Origin: an uncultured Acetatifactor sp.
Lineage (GTDB): Bacteria; Bacillota; Clostridia; Lachnospirales; Lachnospiraceae
DNA length: 8,957 bases
NCBI GenBank assembly: GCA_910584435.1
Contig: CAJUAP010000014.1
Coordinates: forward strand, 45,498 to 54,454
Direction: 5' to 3'
The position numbers and the translations under genes are program-made. The notes beneath the pieces were generated by a model. That model saw only the letters and a program-made list of their open reading frames with translations. It searched no databases and was not told the origin of the DNA. Positions 6,026 to 8,957 of the stretch are shown one piece after another. Every line of letters starts with the position of its first letter. Position 1 is the first letter of the stretch.

Positions 6026-7755
6026 TATTGGTTGCAGCAAGCTGGATATGGATCGGGGTGTCAGCTTTTTGTGTCGGCTACGCAGTTCTCTCCATGCTGA
6101 AAATGATAACAGGATATGCTGAGATGGAAATAGATATGATTTTTTTAATGGGTATCTGTTTCCTGGCTGTTTATGCGCAGTTATTCAGCCTGGTTTATAA
6201 AGTTGGCGCTTTCGCTACACTACTGCTGTTATGTTTTGTTCTGGCAATAATGTTTTTCATGGGGAAAAGCATTTGGCAGTATGTACGTAAGGTGATATTG
6301 CGGCTTCATAGAGAAAAATGGATGTTTATTGTATTGGTACTGCTGGCTGCTGTATTGGTTATCATAACCAGCGGAGAAATAAATCATTATGATACAGAAC
6401 TGTATCACGCGCAGAGCATTCGGTGGATTGAAGAGTATGGGATTGTTCCGGGACTTGGAAATCTACATAATCGTTTGGCATATAACAGCTCTATATTTTG
6501 TTTGCAGGCATTGTTCAGCATGAAATTTCTTGTGAAACAGTCTTTGCACAGTGTGAATGGTTTTGTGGTGTTAATTTTGCTTGGTTATGGCATATGCTCG
6601 CTGAAGGCTCCCAGACATCGGAAATTCTATACATCGGATTTTTTGCGCCTGGGTCTGATTATTTTTCTAAACGATCCACAGAATTATCTGATGCTGAGTT
6701 CTCCCGGATCTGATCAGCTGGTGCAAGGATTGGTATATTATATTTTGATTAAGTGGATTTCATTTTGGGAAGACAAAGAAGAACAGAATGCGCCTTATGT
6801 CTATTTATGTTTTCTTGCGTTATTTGGTGTATCGGTTAAGCTCTCGGCAGCTATGATGGTGTTGGCTGCATTGATTCCGGCAATTCGTTTGGTGAAAGAG
6901 AAGAAATATAGGGAAGTATTCTGCGATATTCTTATCGGTACAGTGATTATCCTGCCTTTTCTGATAAGGAATGTGATTATTTCAGGGTATCTTCTGTATC
7001 CGTATCCGGAATTGGATTTGTTCGATGTAGAGTGGAAAATGCCGGCGTATACTTTAATTTTTGATCGAAATGAAATAAAAACATGGGGATGGGGACTGAA
7101 TGATGTGAGGTTGTTTAGTACACCGTTCAGGGAATGGTTTGTCCACTGGTATGCTGCATTAAGCCGGCCGCTCCAGCAGTTATTTGTTGTCAATGTGCCG
7201 GCTGCAATTGCTGCGTTTGTTTATGGAATCTATAAAGGATTGAAAAAAGATTGGAGAAGCTTTTGGATTGTGTTTACAGTGGCGGCAGAATTTATGTTGT
7301 GGTTTATTGGCGCTCCTCTTGTGCGGTATGGAAGTGCATTTATGATGCTGATGCCGCTGCTGGTTCTGGGAAAGTTTTTGTCGGGAGAATGGGGAAAAAG
7401 AAAGTATGTGGGAGGAGCCGCTGTAGTAGTGATAGTGCTTGTAAGTTATTTCATGCATCCAATTGTATACTATGGTATGAATTGTGATTGGAAATACAAA
7501 AGGAAGGGTTCGGACTATATGCAATGTGCATCTGTGGAATATAGATTAGGGGAAGAGGTCATTTATGTCCCAGAGCGTGGAGATCAGGCCGGTTATTATG
7601 CATTTCCATCTACACCTTATGCGGCAAGGCTGAATTTGATTGAATTGCGGGGAGGGGACATTTCGGAGGGGTTCCGAATGAAGGAAGAATATAGGGAAGC
7701 ATTTGTCAGCACATATGGGCAAGTGGAAGAAATGGATATGTTCTCTGCAAAGTAA
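6022..7755 (+). CDS. DUF8201/LIC_10190-like polytopic membrane protein, probable GT-C type
   Basis: This gene encodes 577 residues, with roughly ten or more hydrophobic segments and a soluble C-terminal tail from about residue 490. The first large loop carries HYDTELYHAQSIRW (122-135), then GLGNLHNR and YNSS (144-157), the block I recognise as the DUF8201 hallmark. A later loop has SSPGSD (226-231). By analogy with GT-C glycosyltransferases, Asp124 and Glu126 in the first outer loop are candidate catalytic or metal-binding residues; this is inference. The tail includes GYYAFPSTPYAARL and DISEGFRMKEEYR. The ATG overlaps the stop of the upstream pseudogene (ATGA), and AGAGGAG lies at 6004-6010, so it was probably co-translated with that partner. 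The gene is intact. Base composition is more A+T-rich than in the ABC genes. A role in transferring sugar to an envelope polymer is plausible but unproven. Confidence 0.8.
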   Translation: MILVAASWIWIGVSAFCVGYAVLSMLKMITGYAEMEIDMIFLMGICFLAVYAQLFSLVYKVGAFATLLLLCFVLAIMFFMGKSIWQYVRKVILRLHREKWMFIVLVLLAAVLVIITSGEINHYDTELYHAQSIRWIEEYGIVPGLGNLHNRLAYNSSIFCLQALFSMKFLVKQSLHSVNGFVVLILLGYGICSLKAPRHRKFYTSDFLRLGLIIFLNDPQNYLMLSSPGSDQLVQGLVYYILIKWISFWEDKEEQNAPYVYLCFLALFGVSVKLSAAMMVLAALIPAIRLVKEKKYREVFCDILIGTVIILPFLIRNVIISGYLLYPYPELDLFDVEWKMPAYTLIFDRNEIKTWGWGLNDVRLFSTPFREWFVHWYAALSRPLQQLFVVNVPAAIAAFVYGIYKGLKKDWRSFWIVFTVAAEFMLWFIGAPLVRYGSAFMMLMPLLVLGKFLSGEWGKRKYVGGAAVVVIVLVSYFMHPIVYYGMNCDWKYKRKGSDYMQCASVEYRLGEEVIYVPERGDQAGYYAFPSTPYAARLNLIELRGGDISEGFRMKEEYREAFVSTYGQVEEMDMFSAK

Positions 7756-7791
7756 GGAAGCATATCACAGTGATTACGGAAGGAGTATTTC

Positions 7792-8957
7792 ATGGATATA
7801 AAAAAATATCTCGCAGCACAGATTAAAAAATGTCAATGGAAAATGAACCTTGCGAAACTGATAGATTATGGAGTTCTGGCTGCCGCAGCGGGAGGTATCG
7901 GGGGGATATTCTGTGAACTGGCATCCTTTGTCTGGCAGTTCTATTATGTGCATCTGGCGGCAGGATTATGTTTTGGGGCAGGACTGCTCGTGGGACTTGG
8001 CTGTGCCGTTTACTGCAGGGCTGATATGAAGCAGGCGGCTAGGCGTCTGGATTCTTTCGGACTGAAGGAACGCATGATCACGGCGTATGAGCAGATACAA
8101 ATGGAGGAAAGGCACTCCATGGAAGAAAAGCATTCCATGGAAGAAAAGCATTCCATGGAAGAAAAGCACTCCATGGAAGAAAAGCATTCCATGAAACGGG
8201 CGGTCTTATCCGAGAATGAATTTGTGCAGAGGCAGAGGGAGGACGCATGGAAGCAGTATGAGCGGATTCGTGAGCAGATTAAGATACCGATATTACCGGA
8301 TAAAAAGCATATGGTGGCATTGCTTTTATCGGCGGCAGCGGTGATTGGTCTGGGAATCATTCCGTCCCCGGTGCGGGAACAGGCAGAAATTCGCCATCAG
8401 GTACAGGGGCAGGCGAAGGAGGAACAGAAAACACTGGATGAGTTGTTGGAAGCCTTGGAAGGCGTGGATATGGAGAGCCTGACGGAAGAACAGAAGACAC
8501 AGCTCAAGGAGCTTCAGGAGGCTATGAAGCTGTCGAAAGAGGAATTGGCGAAGGCAGATTCATGGGAAAGCCTTGCTTCGGCGTTAGAGAAGCTGGACTA
8601 TAAATATGAGCAGACAGGGCAGAGCCTGGACAGGCTGGCCAGCCAGTTGGAACATCCTGAAACAGCGGGTGTTGCCGCGGCACAGGCAATGGCAAAGGCG
8701 GCAGCAAACCAGAATGGCTCGCAGGCGGCTTCCGGTATGACGGCGTCTGCAAACCAGCCCTCAGGAGAGGGAAATGACAGCGGAAGTGCAGGAGAAAATG
8801 ACGGCAGCGGACAGGGGAATGGAAGTGATTCCGAAAGCGGAAATCAGTCAGGAAACGGGGAAGGCAGCGGAAACGGAAGCCAGTCAGGAAACGGGGAAGG
8901 CAGCGGAAACGGAAGCCAGTCAGGAAACGGAGAAGGCAGCGGAAACGGAAGCCAGTC
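7792..8957 (+). CDS. DUF4175-like membrane protein, 5' part (388 codons visible)
   Basis: The gene runs off the right edge without a stop. The ATG at 7792 follows GGAAGGAG (7778-7785) by six bases. Membrane segments lie at about 24-47, 53-75 and 173-190. Between helices 2 and 3 is the block ARRLDSFGLKERMITAYE (about 83-100), which resembles the corresponding loop of DUF4175 proteins often encoded with MoxR/DUF58-type envelope genes. The basic N-terminus suggests the 76-172 loop is cytoplasmic and everything after residue 190 is outside. That loop carries an HSMEEK tandem repeat. The outer part starts with a helical, Glu/Lys/Leu-rich, coiled-coil-like region (about 205-300) and then a Gly/Ser/Asn/Gln-rich low-complexity stretch with a 12-residue repeat. 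Only 36 bases separate it from the upstream gene, with no terminator. It may originally have followed the ABC permease directly. The family call is from pattern memory and moderate. Confidence 0.8.
   Translation, partial: MDIKKYLAAQIKKCQWKMNLAKLIDYGVLAAAAGGIGGIFCELASFVWQFYYVHLAAGLCFGAGLLVGLGCAVYCRADMKQAARRLDSFGLKERMITAYEQIQMEERHSMEEKHSMEEKHSMEEKHSMEEKHSMKRAVLSENEFVQRQREDAWKQYERIREQIKIPILPDKKHMVALLLSAAAVIGLGIIPSPVREQAEIRHQVQGQAKEEQKTLDELLEALEGVDMESLTEEQKTQLKELQEAMKLSKEELAKADSWESLASALEKLDYKYEQTGQSLDRLASQLEHPETAGVAAAQAMAKAAANQNGSQAASGMTASANQPSGEGNDSGSAGENDGSGQGNGSDSESGNQSGNGEGSGNGSQSGNGEGSGNGSQSGNGEGSGNGSQ
8101..8193 (+). repeat. 18-bp in-frame tandem repeat (HSMEEK)
   Basis: Four near-identical 18-base units start at 8113, 8131, 8149 and 8167. 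They are preceded by a diverged unit (MEER, 8101-8112) and followed by a partial one (HSMK, 8185-8196). The only difference among the full units is CAC versus CAT for His. Each unit contains the 10-bp palindrome TTCCATGGAA, or CTCCATGGAA where His is CAC. Changes in copy number would keep the reading frame. Confidence 0.95.
8845..8957 (+). repeat. 36-bp in-frame tandem repeat (QSGNGEGSGNGS)
   Basis: Units start at 8845, 8881 and 8917, and a fourth begins at 8953 and is cut by the window edge. The complete units differ only at one codon (GGG or GGA). Bases about 8800-8844 look like a diverged earlier copy (GQGNGSDSESGN). The encoded stretch is flexible and hydrophilic, consistent with an extracytoplasmic linker. 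Confidence 0.95.

Noticed and set aside
7966..8360. Two antisense open frames with repeated FFHGM or SSMECF
   Set aside because: They are shadows of the 18-bp repeat in the sense gene, which has a ribosome binding site, membrane helices and a continuous frame.
8845..8957. 36-bp repeats as the start of a CRISPR array
   Set aside because: The repeats are directly adjacent with no unique spacers, are in frame with the coding sequence, and encode a low-complexity protein stretch.

Overview
The window looks like a chromosomal segment from an anaerobic Firmicute, most likely a Lachnospiraceae-type Clostridium. The reasons are strong AGGAGG-type ribosome binding sites, tightly overlapping genes, and protein families that I recall as common in gut Lachnospiraceae: the YDD..LPHHVS..HPQM small protein, a DUF8201/LIC_10190-like membrane protein, and a DUF4175-like membrane protein. 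The genus cannot be fixed from the sequence alone. No rRNA, tRNA, CRISPR array, transposase or complete insertion sequence was seen.

Region 1 (1-862). The 3' part of a small-protein gene runs in from the left edge (+ strand, ends at 351). It carries the conserved motif of YolD-type small proteins often found near Y-family DNA polymerases, but it ends in a repetitive tail instead of a YolD domain. A convergent 90-codon gene on the minus strand (390-662, TTG start) faces it across a 12-bp inverted repeat. Between 663 and 862 lies a divergent promoter region: a good minus-strand promoter for the 90-codon gene and a weaker plus-strand promoter for the large operon.

Region 2 (863-4776). Three overlapping genes probably form one transcription unit. 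They are a secreted or membrane-anchored protein with a GATase1-like extracytoplasmic domain and two central membrane helices, an ABC-transporter ATPase, and an ABC-2-type permease. Overlaps of 14 and 23 bases imply translational coupling. The layout recalls the ABC ATPase, permease and auxiliary-protein sets of the Gld type, but the function is unknown.

Region 3 (4777-7755). A visibly more A+T-rich block holds two polytopic membrane proteins of glycosyltransferase (GT-C-like) character. The first is a pseudogene, with an apparent internal deletion and frameshift near 5395, an in-frame TGA at 5558 and no clear start. The second is an intact 577-aa DUF8201-like protein whose ATG overlaps the pseudogene stop as ATGA. 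A TTGACA promoter candidate precedes the block.

Region 4 (7792-8957). A DUF4175-like membrane protein starts here and runs off the right edge. It contains two in-frame tandem repeats: an 18-bp repeat (HSMEEK) in a predicted cytoplasmic loop, and a 36-bp Gly/Ser/Asn-rich repeat in the predicted extracytoplasmic tail. It plausibly belongs to the same envelope operon as region 2, with region 3 inserted between. That is inference.
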